A DNA stretch of 50,894 nucleotides. Source: Clostridia bacterium (GTDB lineage: Bacteria > Bacillota > Clostridia > Oscillospirales > Acutalibacteraceae). The translations under genes and the position numbers were made by a program. The stretch covers positions 1 through 50,894 of the forward strand of contig JAFUQS010000050.1 in NCBI GenBank assembly GCA_017472225.1, written 5' to 3'. Of the stretch, positions 1 through 9,226 are shown in pieces (position 1 is the stretch's first letter; every line of letters starts with the position of its first letter). Under the pieces are notes generated by a model that saw nothing but the letters and a program-made list of their open reading frames with translations, had not been told where the DNA came from and ran no database searches.

Positions 1-1251
1 CTGATAGAAGATATAGCCCTCTTTATACTCAGTTGTGTAAACAAGGTTTTCCTCTATGAAGCCGTGGTCAAAGAAGTATTTGTATTCGTCATCCTCACGG
101 ATTTCTTCAATATATTTACCCTCAAACTCAGGGATAACAACTTCGTCTGTATTTGTAAAGAAGAACCATGCTATGCCGATTATGATAACAACAAGAGCAA
201 AGATAATGCCGACAAGAATAGGCAGTGTATAGCTCTTTCTTGCGATTTCTTCATTTTCATAATCATATTCATCAGGCTCCTGAGTAATTACGGTAGCTCT
301 GGTATAGCCTGAATCATCCTTACCTACAGGTAAACCTGAAGCATAAGCAGCATTCCTCTTTGATGCCTGTGAATATGCAGATGCAGTTGTGAAACTGTAA
401 TCAAACTTTGTGTTGGGATTTCTTCTCAGCTCTGCAATATCAAGAAGCATTTCAGATGCAGACTGATATCTGTCTGTTTTGAGCTTCTGCATTGCTTTCA
501 TTGTAATCTGTTCTATACCTACGGGGATTGCAGGATTGATTTTTCTGGGAAGAACAGCATCCTTCTGAAGCTGCATGAGAGCAACGGACACTGCACTGTC
601 AGACTGAAACGGAAGCTGACCTGTAATCATTTCATAAAGCAGAACACCTACTGAGTAGATATCTGTCTTATTGTCAACAACCTCGCCCTTTGCCTGTTCG
701 GGGCTGATATAATGAACAGAACCGATTGCAGCACCGTCTGACATTGTCTTTGTGTCGCTCATATTATTGAAACGTGCAATGCCGAAATCAGCAACCTTTA
801 TTGTTTTGTAGTCCTTGAGAAGCATTATGTTCTGCGGCTTGATGTCACGGTGGATAACACCTTTTTCGTGAGCATGCTGAAGTGCCTTGAGAATCTGTGC
901 AGTAAAAATAACTGCTTCACGCCAGTCAAGAACACCTCTCTTCTGGATGTACTGCTTGAGAGTAATACCCTCGATATACTCCATTACGATGTACTGTACA
1001 TTCTCGCCGAAGCTGACATCATAAACTTTTACAATGTTCTGATGTGACAGAACGGCAATTGCCTTTGACTCATTCTTGAAGCGTCTTCTGAATTCATCAT
1101 TTGCCTTGTGCTCATCCTTGAGTATTTTGACTGCAACTGTCTTATTATCTATGTTATCAATTGCTTTATAGACAACAGCCATACCGCCGACACCGATTAT
1201 TTCTTTAAGTACATAACGGTTACTGAGAACTTTTCCGATATAATTTTCCAT
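1..1251 (-). CDS. prkC: PrkC-type Ser/Thr protein kinase with PASTA domain (3' end outside window)
   Basis: Membrane Hanks-type kinase that senses muropeptides or lipid II through extracellular PASTA repeats and phosphorylates cell-wall and growth proteins. The frame stays open from an ATG at 1251 to the left edge (417 residues seen). An N-terminal kinase domain (about 10-270) has catalytic Lys42, HRDIKPQN at 134-141 and DFG at 155-157. A juxtamembrane linker, one membrane helix (about 340-363) and the beginning of an extracellular PASTA-like segment follow. The ATG has an AAGGTGA ribosome site. It lies 9 bp after the PP2C phosphatase gene, the usual stp-prkC pair in Firmicutes. The number of PASTA repeats cannot be told because the gene is cut. 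Confidence 0.93.
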   Translation of the reverse strand, partial: MENYIGKVLSNRYVLKEIIGVGGMAVVYKAIDNIDNKTVAVKILKDEHKANDEFRRRFKNESKAIAVLSHQNIVKVYDVSFGENVQYIVMEYIEGITLKQYIQKRGVLDWREAVIFTAQILKALQHAHEKGVIHRDIKPQNIMLLKDYKTIKVADFGIARFNNMSDTKTMSDGAAIGSVHYISPEQAKGEVVDNKTDIYSVGVLLYEMITGQLPFQSDSAVSVALMQLQKDAVLPRKINPAIPVGIEQITMKAMQKLKTDRYQSASEMLLDIAELRRNPNTKFDYSFTTASAYSQASKRNAAYASGLPVGKDDSGYTRATVITQEPDEYDYENEEIARKSYTLPILVGIIFALVVIIIGIAWFFFTNTDEVVIPEFEGKYIEEIREDDEYKYFFDHGFIEENLVYTTEYKEGYIFYQ

Positions 1252-1260
1252 ATCTTCACC

Positions 1261-1989
1261 TTAACTCTTCATTATTACTGCCGTGATATTATCTCTTCCG
1301 CCTTCTGCATTTGCAAGCCTTATCAGACGGTCTGCAAAATTGTGAAAATCCTCTCCCTGAAGATTTTCCTGCAGAACACTATCGGGAACGTGGTTTGTAA
1401 GACCGTCCGAACAAAGAAGAAGCATATCGCCTGACGAAAGGATTATGTCTTCAAAATCCACTTCAACATCGTCGTAGGTTCCGCCCAGTGCTCTCGTGAT
1501 TATATTCTTATGAGGATGATGCTCAGCTTCTTCCGCAGTAATCAGCCCTGCATCAACCATTTCCTGCACAAGTGAATGGTCCTTCGTGACCTGTGTTATG
1601 ACATCACCCGTGACATAATAACAACGGCTGTCTCCCACATGAGCAATGACTGCATTACCGTCAAGACACACAGCAACAACAGCTGTCGTACCCATTCCGT
1701 AAAGCTCAGCATCCTTCTGTGCACGGTCAAAAATATCACCGTTTGCCGCAATTATTGCCGACTCGAGAACATTCTTCACGGAAGAAGAGCTCATTCCCTT
1801 ACGGAAATTGTTTTTTATGCAGCCGGATATTTTTTCAACTGCAATCTTACTTGCAACGTTTCCCCCTGCATGCCCTCCCATGCCGTCACAAACGACAGCC
1901 CAGGCACCGCCGGGGAGTTCACCGATAGCATATGAATCCTGATTGGAATCACGGACCATACCCACATCGGTTCCTGCTGAAATTTTCAT
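1261..1989 (-). CDS. stp: PP2C-family Ser/Thr protein phosphatase (Stp/PrpC)
   Basis: Soluble metal-dependent phosphatase that reverses phosphorylation by the neighbouring PrkC-type kinase. The 242 residues match the usual single-domain PP2C length. Metal-binding motifs are visible: an early RDSNQD stretch (13-18), DGMGGH at 35-40, GDSR in the middle, SDGLTNH and the C-terminal GGRDNIT. A GGAGGTG ribosome site precedes the ATG. It sits 9 bp upstream of the kinase gene and 35 bp after rlmN in one minus-strand operon, so kinase and phosphatase should be co-expressed. Confidence 0.95.
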   Translation of the reverse strand: MKISAGTDVGMVRDSNQDSYAIGELPGGAWAVVCDGMGGHAGGNVASKIAVEKISGCIKNNFRKGMSSSSVKNVLESAIIAANGDIFDRAQKDAELYGMGTTAVVAVCLDGNAVIAHVGDSRCYYVTGDVITQVTKDHSLVQEMVDAGLITAEEAEHHPHKNIITRALGGTYDDVEVDFEDIILSSGDMLLLCSDGLTNHVPDSVLQENLQGEDFHNFADRLIRLANAEGGRDNITAVIMKS

Positions 1990-2024
1990 ATAATATACAC
2001 CTCCGAAAAACCGGATTAATTACT

Positions 2025-3062
2025 TTACTCTTCCTTTTTACTGCTTCTGCGGAGCTGTCCGCATGAAGCGTTTATGTCAGAACCGAGCTTTCTTCTGACA
2101 GTAACGGCATAACCGTTCTTTTCAAGAATGGCAGAAAATGACTCAATTCTTTCACGGCTGCTTTTTTTACAGCCTGTTTCCTTTACTTCATTGACGGGTA
2201 TAAGATTGACATGGCAGAGAATTCCTCTGAGCTTCCTTGCAAGAAGCCTTGCGCAATCATCGCTGTCATTGACACCGCTTACCATGGCATATTCAAAGGA
2301 AATCCTTCTTCTTGTTGTATCGGTATATTTCTTACATGCCGTAAGCAGCTCATCAATGCTCCACTTTCTGTTGACGGGCATCATTGAGCTTCTGATTTCA
2401 TCATCGGGAGCATGCAGTGAAACCGAAAGCGTCAGCTGAAGGTCCTTTTCCATAAGGTCATATATCTTTGGCACGACACCGCATGTGGAAAGGGAGATAT
2501 GTCTCATGGACATATTCTGACCGTTTTCATCTGTAATAAGACTCAGGAACCTCATGACATTGTCATAGTTATCAAGGGGTTCACCCATTCCCATAAGAAC
2601 AACATGGGAAATTTTTATGTCATTATCACGCTGTGCCTCATAAACCTGCGAAAGGATTTCCGATGCGGTAAGATTACGGACAACACCGTCAAGAGTGGAT
2701 GCACAGAACTTGCATCCCATTCTGCAGCCGACCTGAGTTGACACACATATTGTGTAACCGTACTTATATTTCATAAGCACCGATTCAATGAATTCGCCGT
2801 CGTGCAGCTTATAAAGATACTTCTGAGTATAATCATACTCCGAAATTAATTTTTTTTCAATAGATACTGTAAATATGACAAAATTGTCATTAAGTTTCTG
2901 TCTTAATGCCTTTGAAATGTTTGTCATGTCATCAAAAGATGTCACACAGGACACATGAAGCCATGAATAAATCTGTTTTGCCCTGAATGCAGGCTCACCC
3001 AGCTCCTTTACAGCAGCCGTAAGCTCCTCAAAGGACATTGAAAGTATATCTCTTTTTTCCAT
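2025..3062 (-). CDS. rlmN: Dual-specificity rRNA/tRNA adenine-C2 methyltransferase RlmN
   Basis: Radical SAM enzyme that methylates C2 of A2503 in 23S rRNA and A37 in some tRNAs. The 345 residues carry the radical SAM cysteines C113, C117 and C120 in a CxxxCxxC motif and the C-terminal mechanistic cysteine C334 in SCGQLR. The SAM-side GMGEP motif is also present. It lies 3 bp downstream of rsmB, so two rRNA methyltransferases are probably translated in tandem. The basic, serine-rich tail is short and normal. No Cfr-specific features were seen, and the rlmN/rsmB/fmt/def neighbourhood supports the housekeeping role. Confidence 0.96.
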   Translation of the reverse strand: MEKRDILSMSFEELTAAVKELGEPAFRAKQIYSWLHVSCVTSFDDMTNISKALRQKLNDNFVIFTVSIEKKLISEYDYTQKYLYKLHDGEFIESVLMKYKYGYTICVSTQVGCRMGCKFCASTLDGVVRNLTASEILSQVYEAQRDNDIKISHVVLMGMGEPLDNYDNVMRFLSLITDENGQNMSMRHISLSTCGVVPKIYDLMEKDLQLTLSVSLHAPDDEIRSSMMPVNRKWSIDELLTACKKYTDTTRRRISFEYAMVSGVNDSDDCARLLARKLRGILCHVNLIPVNEVKETGCKKSSRERIESFSAILEKNGYAVTVRRKLGSDINASCGQLRRSSKKEE

Positions 3063-3065
3063 TTT

Positions 3066-4352
3066 TTACTCAACCCTTTCAAATGCCGCAATAAAGAAGC
3101 CGTCACAGTCATAGTCATGGGGCATCACCGTAAGGAATTCACCGTCACGCAAGCCCTTTATTTCATCATCAATATGAACTGCCCTGAAGTCCTTCCGTTC
3201 TTCAAGGAAGGCTCTGCAGACATGTGCATTTTCTTCAGGCAGAAGTGTGCATGTGGAATAGACAAGCTTTCCGCCTTTTTTCAGAAAACGGGATGAATTG
3301 AGAAGAATCTCAAGCTGTAATACGGGCAGAGAAGCAATCTCTTTTTCATCCTTATAACGGATTTCGGGCTTCTTTCCCGTAACACCGAAGCCTGAGCACG
3401 GAACATCACAGAGAATTCTGTCAGCAACAGGCATGGGAGCTTCCCTGTCAGTGCCGTCACGGAGCATTGTATCGACAATTGTTATGCCGAGTCTCTCCGC
3501 AGTGTCATTTATGAGCCTTAGCTTATGCTCATGTATATCGCATGAAATAATTCTGCCATCATTTTCCATAAGCTGTGCCATCGTCATTGTCTTTCCGCCG
3601 GGAGCAGAGCAGACATCAATCACCGTTTCACCCTTAACGGGAGAGAGCACACGGCAGCAGAGCTGTGAGGACAGATCCTGCACATGGAAGAGTCCCTTTG
3701 CGAAATCCTCATTTTCTGCAATATTTCCCGGATTTTTCAGCACATAACAGTCATCGGGGAATGCAGTTTTTTCGCATTCAGAAGAAAGCTCTTCACTCTT
3801 CAATGTGTTTTTTCTTATGTATATTGCAGAGTTATCAAGGGATGACGCCATAATTTTTTCTGCATTTTCTCTTCCGAAATACTCCGAAAAACGGTCACAT
3901 ATATACGGCGGAAATGAATATTTTACGCTGAGATAATCATTTTTATTTTCATCAGGAAGACACAAGCCGTTCACGGAGACCTTTCTCAGCACTGCATTGA
4001 CAAGTCCCGAAGCAAATGCACAGCCGTTCTTTTTGGCAAGCTTTACACTTTCGTTTATTGCCGCAGATGCAGGGATTTTATCCATAAACAGAAGCTGACA
4101 TGCACCCATTCTCAGGATTGTAAGCACCTGAGGCTTGAGCTTCTTAAGAGGCTGTGAAAGGTACAGCGCAAGATTGTAATCGGTGGTGATTTTTCTTTCA
4201 AGAACGGTTTTTACAAGCCTGTGATAGAGGAGTCTGTCGTTTTTTGACATGGCAACAGCTCCCGGTGTATCCGAGAGCAGGAGATTTGAGTATGAATTAT
4301 CTCTTTCAATTTTGCACAGCGTATGAAAAGCTGCCGTTCTTGCATCTGACAT
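3066..4352 (-). CDS. rsmB: 16S rRNA m5C967 methyltransferase RsmB
   Basis: Methylates C967 of 16S rRNA at carbon 5. The 428-residue protein has an N-terminal NusB-like helical RNA-binding domain (about 1-140) and a C-terminal Nol1/Nop2/Sun SAM-dependent domain. The SAM-binding VCSAPGGKT motif, the DVPCSGFG motif with a catalytic-pathway cysteine, and YSTCTL with the second catalytic cysteine are all visible. It sits between the zinc metallopeptidase gene (18 bp upstream) and rlmN (3 bp downstream), the common fmt-yugP-rsmB-rlmN-stp-prkC order of Clostridia. Confidence 0.96.
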   Translation of the reverse strand: MSDARTAAFHTLCKIERDNSYSNLLLSDTPGAVAMSKNDRLLYHRLVKTVLERKITTDYNLALYLSQPLKKLKPQVLTILRMGACQLLFMDKIPASAAINESVKLAKKNGCAFASGLVNAVLRKVSVNGLCLPDENKNDYLSVKYSFPPYICDRFSEYFGRENAEKIMASSLDNSAIYIRKNTLKSEELSSECEKTAFPDDCYVLKNPGNIAENEDFAKGLFHVQDLSSQLCCRVLSPVKGETVIDVCSAPGGKTMTMAQLMENDGRIISCDIHEHKLRLINDTAERLGITIVDTMLRDGTDREAPMPVADRILCDVPCSGFGVTGKKPEIRYKDEKEIASLPVLQLEILLNSSRFLKKGGKLVYSTCTLLPEENAHVCRAFLEERKDFRAVHIDDEIKGLRDGEFLTVMPHDYDCDGFFIAAFERVE

Positions 4353-4370
4353 ATTTTTCCGTCCTGAATT

Positions 4371-5087
4371 TTAATCGTTTCTTCTTCTGCCGAGGAAAAG
4401 AACTGCAAAACGAAGAAGGTTTGCAAGGGATACTGCAAGGGCTGCGACATATGTCATTGCAGCTGCAGAAAGCACCTTCTTTGCACCTTTTATTTCTTCA
4501 TCTCCCCTGAGAAGACCTGTTTCATCAATAACCTTTACTGCTCTTGAGCTTGCATTGAACTCAACGGGAAGTGTAACAAGCTGAAAAACAGTAATAAGTG
4601 AATAAAGCCCGAGACCGATAAGAACAAGAGGCTCAAAGCCGAGGAAATAACCTGCAAAAGCAAGAGGTATTCCGAGATATGAACCGATATTACAGACGGG
4701 AACTATTGCATTCCTGACCTTTATGGGCACATAGCCCTGAGCATGCTGTGCTGCGTGACCTGCCTCATGACAGGCAATACCCACAGATGCAATACTGTTG
4801 CCGTAATAAACCTCACGGGAAAGTCTTATAACTTTATGTCCGGGGTCAAAATGGTCTGACAGCTTACCTGTCGTCTCCACAATATGAACATCTGTTATGC
4901 CGTAATATCTCAGCACTGCAGCTGCAGCCTGAGCACCTGTGTAACCGCTTGTATTCCTGACCTTTGACATTTTTGAATAAGTCGTTTTAACCTTTGCCTG
5001 AGCAATCAGTGAAAGGATGAATGCAGGAACGACAAGAAGCAGGTACAGCATATTACTGTCGAAATAATAACTGAAATAACCGGGCAC
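4371..5087 (-). CDS. YugP-type neutral zinc metallopeptidase, membrane-bound
   Basis: Predicted integral-membrane zinc metallopeptidase of the YugP family; its substrate is not known. An N-terminal membrane helix (LLLVVPAFILS) is followed by a zinc motif HEAGH with a further downstream histidine, then two or three hydrophobic helices in the second half. Two in-frame GTG starts exist. The one at 5096 overlaps the AAGGAG site, whereas the GTG at 5087 lies 8 nt after it, so I prefer 5087 (238 residues). It is co-oriented between fmt and rsmB. A housekeeping quality-control protease is the likely role, but that is inference. Confidence 0.85.
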   Translation of the reverse strand: MPGYFSYYFDSNMLYLLLVVPAFILSLIAQAKVKTTYSKMSKVRNTSGYTGAQAAAAVLRYYGITDVHIVETTGKLSDHFDPGHKVIRLSREVYYGNSIASVGIACHEAGHAAQHAQGYVPIKVRNAIVPVCNIGSYLGIPLAFAGYFLGFEPLVLIGLGLYSLITVFQLVTLPVEFNASSRAVKVIDETGLLRGDEEIKGAKKVLSAAAMTYVAALAVSLANLLRFAVLFLGRRRND

Positions 5088-5095
5088 AGAGGACA

Positions 5096-5101
5096 CTCCT
5101 T
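5096..5101 (-). promoter_or_regulatory. Shine-Dalgarno AAGGAG deciding the yugP start
   Basis: On the minus strand AAGGAG runs directly into an upstream GTG (5096) and leaves 8 nt to a second in-frame GTG at 5087. Normal spacing favours the second. Confidence 0.6.
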
Positions 5102-5111
5102 TCAGAAAATA

Positions 5112-6041
5112 TTATCCGAGCTTTGTGTCAGAGGTAACGGGATGGCCAGCAAGGAACTGCTTTGCTTCGAGTCTCTTTCCGCCTTCAAGCTGTAATGAGA
5201 GAACCTCAATAAATTTTCCGTCACCGCATGTCACAAAAACTTTGTTTTTGTCTTCTTTAAGTTTACCCGCTTCAAGTGATGATTTTTCATCCGTCAGACG
5301 GGTGGTAAAAATTTTAATTTTTTTGTCACCGTAAAATGAATATGCAACAGGCCACGGAGCCATTCCCCTGACAAGGTTATGCACCTCAAGGGCTGATTTG
5401 CTCCAGTCGATGACTGCTTCATCCTTGGAAAGCATCCGGGCATATGTTGCCTTTGACTCATCCTGCTTTACAGGTGTGATTTCACCCTTTGTGTATTTTT
5501 CGATTGTTTCAATAAGCAGGTCGGGAGCAGACTGAGCAAGGGCATCAAACACCTCACCCGAAGTGGCATTGATGTCAATTTCATATTCGCTTTTAAGAAG
5601 CATATCTCCCGTATCAAGGCCTTCACCCATGAGCATGGTTGTTATACCTGTAACCTTGTCACCTGCAAGGACGCTTCTCTGAATGGGAGCGGCACCTCTG
5701 TACTTTGGCAGAAGTGAGCCGTGAACATTGATACATGCATATTTAGGCAGGTCAAGGATATTCTTCGGAAGTATCTTTCCGTATGCGGCAACGATGAAAT
5801 AATCGGCACCGAAGCTCTTCAGATACTCATAGGCTTCTTCGCTTCTGAGTGTCTGAGGCTGATAAACCTCTATTCCGTGCTTCATTGCACACACCTTCAC
5901 ATCAGAGGGTGTGAGTATCTGCTTTCTGCCCTGAGGCTTGTCGGGCTGTGTGACGACACAGCAGACATCATAGCCGTCCTTTACAAGCCTTTCGAGACAC
6001 GGTACTGCAAAATCGGGAGTACCCATATAAACAATTTTCAT
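5112..6041 (-). CDS. fmt: Methionyl-tRNA formyltransferase Fmt
   Basis: Formylates Met-tRNAfMet using 10-formyl-tetrahydrofolate. The N-terminal formyltransferase fold begins MKIVYMGTPDFAV and contains the HGSLLPKYRGAAPIQ signature around residue 107. The C-terminal OB-like tRNA-binding domain carries RGMAPWPVAY. I start it at the ATG at 6041 (309 residues). A TTG three codons upstream abuts the AAGGGA ribosome site, which leaves 9 nt to the ATG. It follows def after 5 bp, so formylation and deformylation enzymes are co-transcribed. Confidence 0.96.
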   Translation of the reverse strand: MKIVYMGTPDFAVPCLERLVKDGYDVCCVVTQPDKPQGRKQILTPSDVKVCAMKHGIEVYQPQTLRSEEAYEYLKSFGADYFIVAAYGKILPKNILDLPKYACINVHGSLLPKYRGAAPIQRSVLAGDKVTGITTMLMGEGLDTGDMLLKSEYEIDINATSGEVFDALAQSAPDLLIETIEKYTKGEITPVKQDESKATYARMLSKDEAVIDWSKSALEVHNLVRGMAPWPVAYSFYGDKKIKIFTTRLTDEKSSLEAGKLKEDKNKVFVTCGDGKFIEVLSLQLEGGKRLEAKQFLAGHPVTSDTKLG

Positions 6042-6046
6042 TTTTA

Positions 6047-6520
6047 TCAATCCCTTGAAATTCTGATTCTTTCACCGGGAGCAAGTCTCTCAGTGAAAAC
6101 ATGACCGTCAAGATGGTCAAATTCATGACAGACACATCTTGCAAAAAGTCCTTCGCCCTCTGCCTCAAACCAGTTGCCGTTTCTGTCCTGAGCCTTGAAT
6201 TTTACATACATGGGGCGTGAAGTGATACCTGATTTTTCGGGCAGTGAAAGACATCCTTCAATCTCCCTCTGCTCGCCCTTTCTGTCAATGATTTCACCGT
6301 TGATAGCTTCAATAAAGCCGTGTTCATCACCTACATCAATGAGAACAACTCTCTTGAGTATGCCTATCTGTACGGCAGCAAGGCCTACACCGTCTGCCTT
6401 TATGAGAGTGTCCTTCATATCATCAAGCAGAGTGTGAAGTCTTGAGTCAAAAACCTCAACCTTTCTGCTGACTTTTTTCAATACGGGATCTTCTTCCGTT
6501 CTGATATTTCTGAGTGCCAT
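6047..6520 (-). CDS. def: Peptide deformylase
   Basis: Metalloenzyme that removes the N-formyl group from nascent proteins. The 157 residues hold all three family motifs: GVGLAAVQIG (motif I, with Val where many enzymes have Pro), EGCLSLP (metal-ligand Cys) and HEFDHLDG (the HExxH metal site). It follows priA by 14 bp and precedes fmt by 5 bp, the common priA-def-fmt order. Size and motifs indicate a complete, active enzyme. Confidence 0.96.
   Translation of the reverse strand: MALRNIRTEEDPVLKKVSRKVEVFDSRLHTLLDDMKDTLIKADGVGLAAVQIGILKRVVLIDVGDEHGFIEAINGEIIDRKGEQREIEGCLSLPEKSGITSRPMYVKFKAQDRNGNWFEAEGEGLFARCVCHEFDHLDGHVFTERLAPGERIRISRD
6051..6056 (-). promoter_or_regulatory. Shine-Dalgarno AAGGGA deciding the fmt start
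   Basis: AAGGGA lies inside the last codons of def on the minus strand and 9 nt before ATG 6041. The alternative TTG at 6050 touches it, which is too close for initiation. Confidence 0.6.
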
Positions 6521-6534
6521 TTTTATTCTCCTTG

Positions 6535-8997
6535 TCAGCTGTCTGCGTTCATATCTGCACAGACAGTTATGTTATTATAAATTTTAATAGTTGCAAATTC
6601 CCTGAGGCATTCGGACATAAGTGCCCTGAAACGGGCAGTGTTCCTGCATTTTATAATCAGCCTCTGTCTGTATTTATTACTGATTTTGCCGATTTTCGGT
6701 GCAACGGGACCGAGCACGACAACCTTTTCGTCCTTGTATTTTTCAAGAAGCTTCTCCTTGAAAAGCATGAAGAATTTTCTTGCAGCCTGAAAGACATTTG
6801 ACTCACCGAGCCCCACAAAGGTGACTGAACACAGGTCACAGTAGGGAGGGTATGTCATGCCCTTGCGTATATTTATTTCCGTGGAGAAAAACTCCTTGTA
6901 ATCCTGCTGTGCGGCAAGCTCTATTACGGCATTTTCCGGAGCCAAGGTCTGAATAACAGCCCTGCCCTCCTTGTCACCTCTGCCTGACCTGCCGACGACC
7001 TGAGTGAGAAGGTCAAATGTCCTCTCCGTGCTCCTGAAATCGTCATTATAAAGCTGCTGGTCAACGGAAATGACACCGACAAGTGTCACATCGGGGAAAT
7101 CGAGCCCTTTTGCAACCATCTGAGTGCCGACCATAATATCATATTCACCCTCTGAAAAAAGACGGAAGCTCTTTTCGTGGGAATTCTTCGCTGTTGTTGT
7201 ATCTGCATCCATTCTGAGCACTCTTGCATCGGGGAATAAAACGCCCAGCTCCTGCTCGACCTTCTGTGTGCCGAAGCCCGAAAAACGGACGGTTTCAGCA
7301 CCGCAATCGGGACATGATGTCCTGACAGGCTCTGAATATCCGCAGTAATGACACATCAGTCTGTTATTGGCTGTGTGGTATGTCATGGAAATACTGCAGT
7401 TGGGACACATCATGACACTCTTGCACTTTGTGCACGCCACAAAGGTGTTGAAGCCACGCCTGTTTATAAGCAGAATTGTCTGCTCTCCCGCTTCAAGATT
7501 TGCCCTGATTTCCTCTGCAAGAGGAACGCTGATTGTCTGCATGCCGTTCATGTTTGCCTTCTGTGAAACATCGACGGTCACGACTCTCGGCAGACCTTTC
7601 CGGGAATATCTTTCACTCAGCTCCACAAGCTCATACCGTCCTGCCTGAGCATAGGCATAGGACTCAACCGACGGTGTTGCCGAGGCAAGAACAAGAAGTG
7701 CTTTATTGTATGCACATCTGAACTTTGCCACATCCTTGGCATTGTATCTCGGTGACATTTCGGATTTGTAGGAGCTCTCCTGCTCTTCATCTATAATCAT
7801 AAGTCCGAGGTCCTTCACAGGAGCAAAAGAAGCACTTCTCGTACCCACTGCAATTGTTGCCTCGCCCTTTTTTATCCTTTTCCATTCATCTGTTCTCTCA
7901 CCCATGGAAAGACCGCTGTGAAGCACGGCAACTTTTTCACCGTAACGGGAATAGAACATACTGAGAAGCTGAGGTGTCAGCGAAATCTCAGGAACAAGAA
8001 CTATAACACCCTGATTTTCAGCTACGGCATCATCAATAAGCTTCATGTAAACCTTCGTTTTGCCGCTTCCCGTCACTCCGAAAAGAAGGGCTGCAGCAGC
8101 CTCTGGGCTTTTTCTCAGACTGCTGAGCTTTTCATATGCCCCCGTCTGTATTTTTGTAAGCGTGATATCCTCATGCTTTCTCGGCGTTTCGGACATGGCT
8201 TTCGGTGTTCTGTATGTCGGGACATCGTCGTAAACCACAACGCCCCTGCCGTAAAGCCCCTCTATAACGGACTGCGTAACACCCGTATAATAAGCGATTT
8301 CCTTTGATGTACCCGAGCCTATGTCACGAAGCAGGTCAATGACAAGCTGCTGCTTGTGCGTGGGTTTGAAGGGCAGTACCATTGATGATGCATACTCCTG
8401 TGCAAGATAAACCATCTTGACGGTTGCATCGTTATACCGTCTTTTTGTGTCGGTATTTTTTATAAGATAACCGTTTTTGTAAAGTCTTTCAAGCAAGGCT
8501 GAGTCTTCGTCAATACCTGTATCCTTGCAGATTTTTTCAGCAGAAACATAACCGCTTTTGTTTCTCAGATACTCAACAATTTCCGCTTCTGAGGGAAAGA
8601 GTGAATCCGTTGTACAGTCGACATCCTTAAGACGGTAGGTTTCAATGACATTCAGGCATATTCCCGATGGAAGAAGAGCCTTTGCCGCATCGAAAAGTGT
8701 ACAGAATGTCCTCTCTGCCACAAAAGAGGCAAGGGAAAGCATTTCATCACTGAGAAGAGGTTCACTGTCAAGGACAGATGCGATATATTTCATCTTCACA
8801 TCTGTATCGGGAAGCTCTTCTGAGAGTGAAAACACAAAGCCCTGACGCTTTTTTGAACCTTTGCCGAAATCAACTAAAACCCTACACCCGACGCTGACCT
8901 TTGCAATCAGATTGTCGGGTATAAGGTAATCAAATAGCTTATCGAAACTGTACGCCGTATTTTCAACGGCAACCTTTGCTGTTACGGGTAAAGGCAA
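6535..8997 (-). CDS. priA: Primosomal replication restart helicase PriA
   Basis: Superfamily 2 3'-5' helicase that reloads the replisome at collapsed forks. The 820 residues include an N-terminal 3'BD domain, a winged helix, Walker A GVTGSGKT, a DEEQ motif II (DEEH is common elsewhere), an eight-cysteine zinc region (CTKC, CPNC, CHYC, CPDC) and helicase motif VGRSGRGD. The start is TTG at 8997. A TGA lies directly upstream in frame and an AGAGGTG site lies about 9-10 nt before it, so no earlier start is possible. It follows rpoZ by 21 bp. Confidence 0.94.
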   Translation of the reverse strand: MPLPVTAKVAVENTAYSFDKLFDYLIPDNLIAKVSVGCRVLVDFGKGSKKRQGFVFSLSEELPDTDVKMKYIASVLDSEPLLSDEMLSLASFVAERTFCTLFDAAKALLPSGICLNVIETYRLKDVDCTTDSLFPSEAEIVEYLRNKSGYVSAEKICKDTGIDEDSALLERLYKNGYLIKNTDTKRRYNDATVKMVYLAQEYASSMVLPFKPTHKQQLVIDLLRDIGSGTSKEIAYYTGVTQSVIEGLYGRGVVVYDDVPTYRTPKAMSETPRKHEDITLTKIQTGAYEKLSSLRKSPEAAAALLFGVTGSGKTKVYMKLIDDAVAENQGVIVLVPEISLTPQLLSMFYSRYGEKVAVLHSGLSMGERTDEWKRIKKGEATIAVGTRSASFAPVKDLGLMIIDEEQESSYKSEMSPRYNAKDVAKFRCAYNKALLVLASATPSVESYAYAQAGRYELVELSERYSRKGLPRVVTVDVSQKANMNGMQTISVPLAEEIRANLEAGEQTILLINRRGFNTFVACTKCKSVMMCPNCSISMTYHTANNRLMCHYCGYSEPVRTSCPDCGAETVRFSGFGTQKVEQELGVLFPDARVLRMDADTTTAKNSHEKSFRLFSEGEYDIMVGTQMVAKGLDFPDVTLVGVISVDQQLYNDDFRSTERTFDLLTQVVGRSGRGDKEGRAVIQTLAPENAVIELAAQQDYKEFFSTEINIRKGMTYPPYCDLCSVTFVGLGESNVFQAARKFFMLFKEKLLEKYKDEKVVVLGPVAPKIGKISNKYRQRLIIKCRNTARFRALMSECLREFATIKIYNNITVCADMNADS

Positions 8998-9018
8998 TCA
9001 GACTTCACCTCTGTCAGT

Positions 9019-9213
9019 TCAGTTTTTTGGGCAGATGGCCCATTCATCATCCTGAAGCTCTTTCACAGCGATGCTGACAGGCTTTTCAACGATAACATTA
9101 TGTTCCTTTTCTGCTTCATCAACAATCATTCTTGCTCTCTTGGCTGTTGCCGCAACAAGCTCGTAACGGCTGATTGAGCCCTTGAGAAGTTTCTGTAAAT
9201 CAACATTAAGCAT
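9019..9213 (-). CDS. rpoZ: RNA polymerase omega subunit
   Basis: Small assembly subunit of RNA polymerase that chaperones beta'. The 64-residue protein contains the omega signature SRYELVAATAKRAR and a following IV...KPVSIAVKEL strand/helix segment. It sits 13 bp after gmk, the gmk-rpoZ-priA order found across Firmicutes, which strongly supports the call despite the small size. Confidence 0.93.
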   Translation of the reverse strand: MLNVDLQKLLKGSISRYELVAATAKRARMIVDEAEKEHNVIVEKPVSIAVKELQDDEWAICPKN

Positions 9214-9226
9214 ATTTATTTACTCC

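Noticed and set aside
6047..6520. Damaged peptide deformylase (Val for Pro in motif I)
   Set aside because: The catalytic Cys and HExxH motifs are intact, and this substitution is compatible with many Clostridial enzymes.
6535..8997. Defective PriA because of DEEQ in place of DEEH
   Set aside because: Walker A, zinc cysteines and other helicase motifs are complete. A single conservative change is weak evidence for loss of function.
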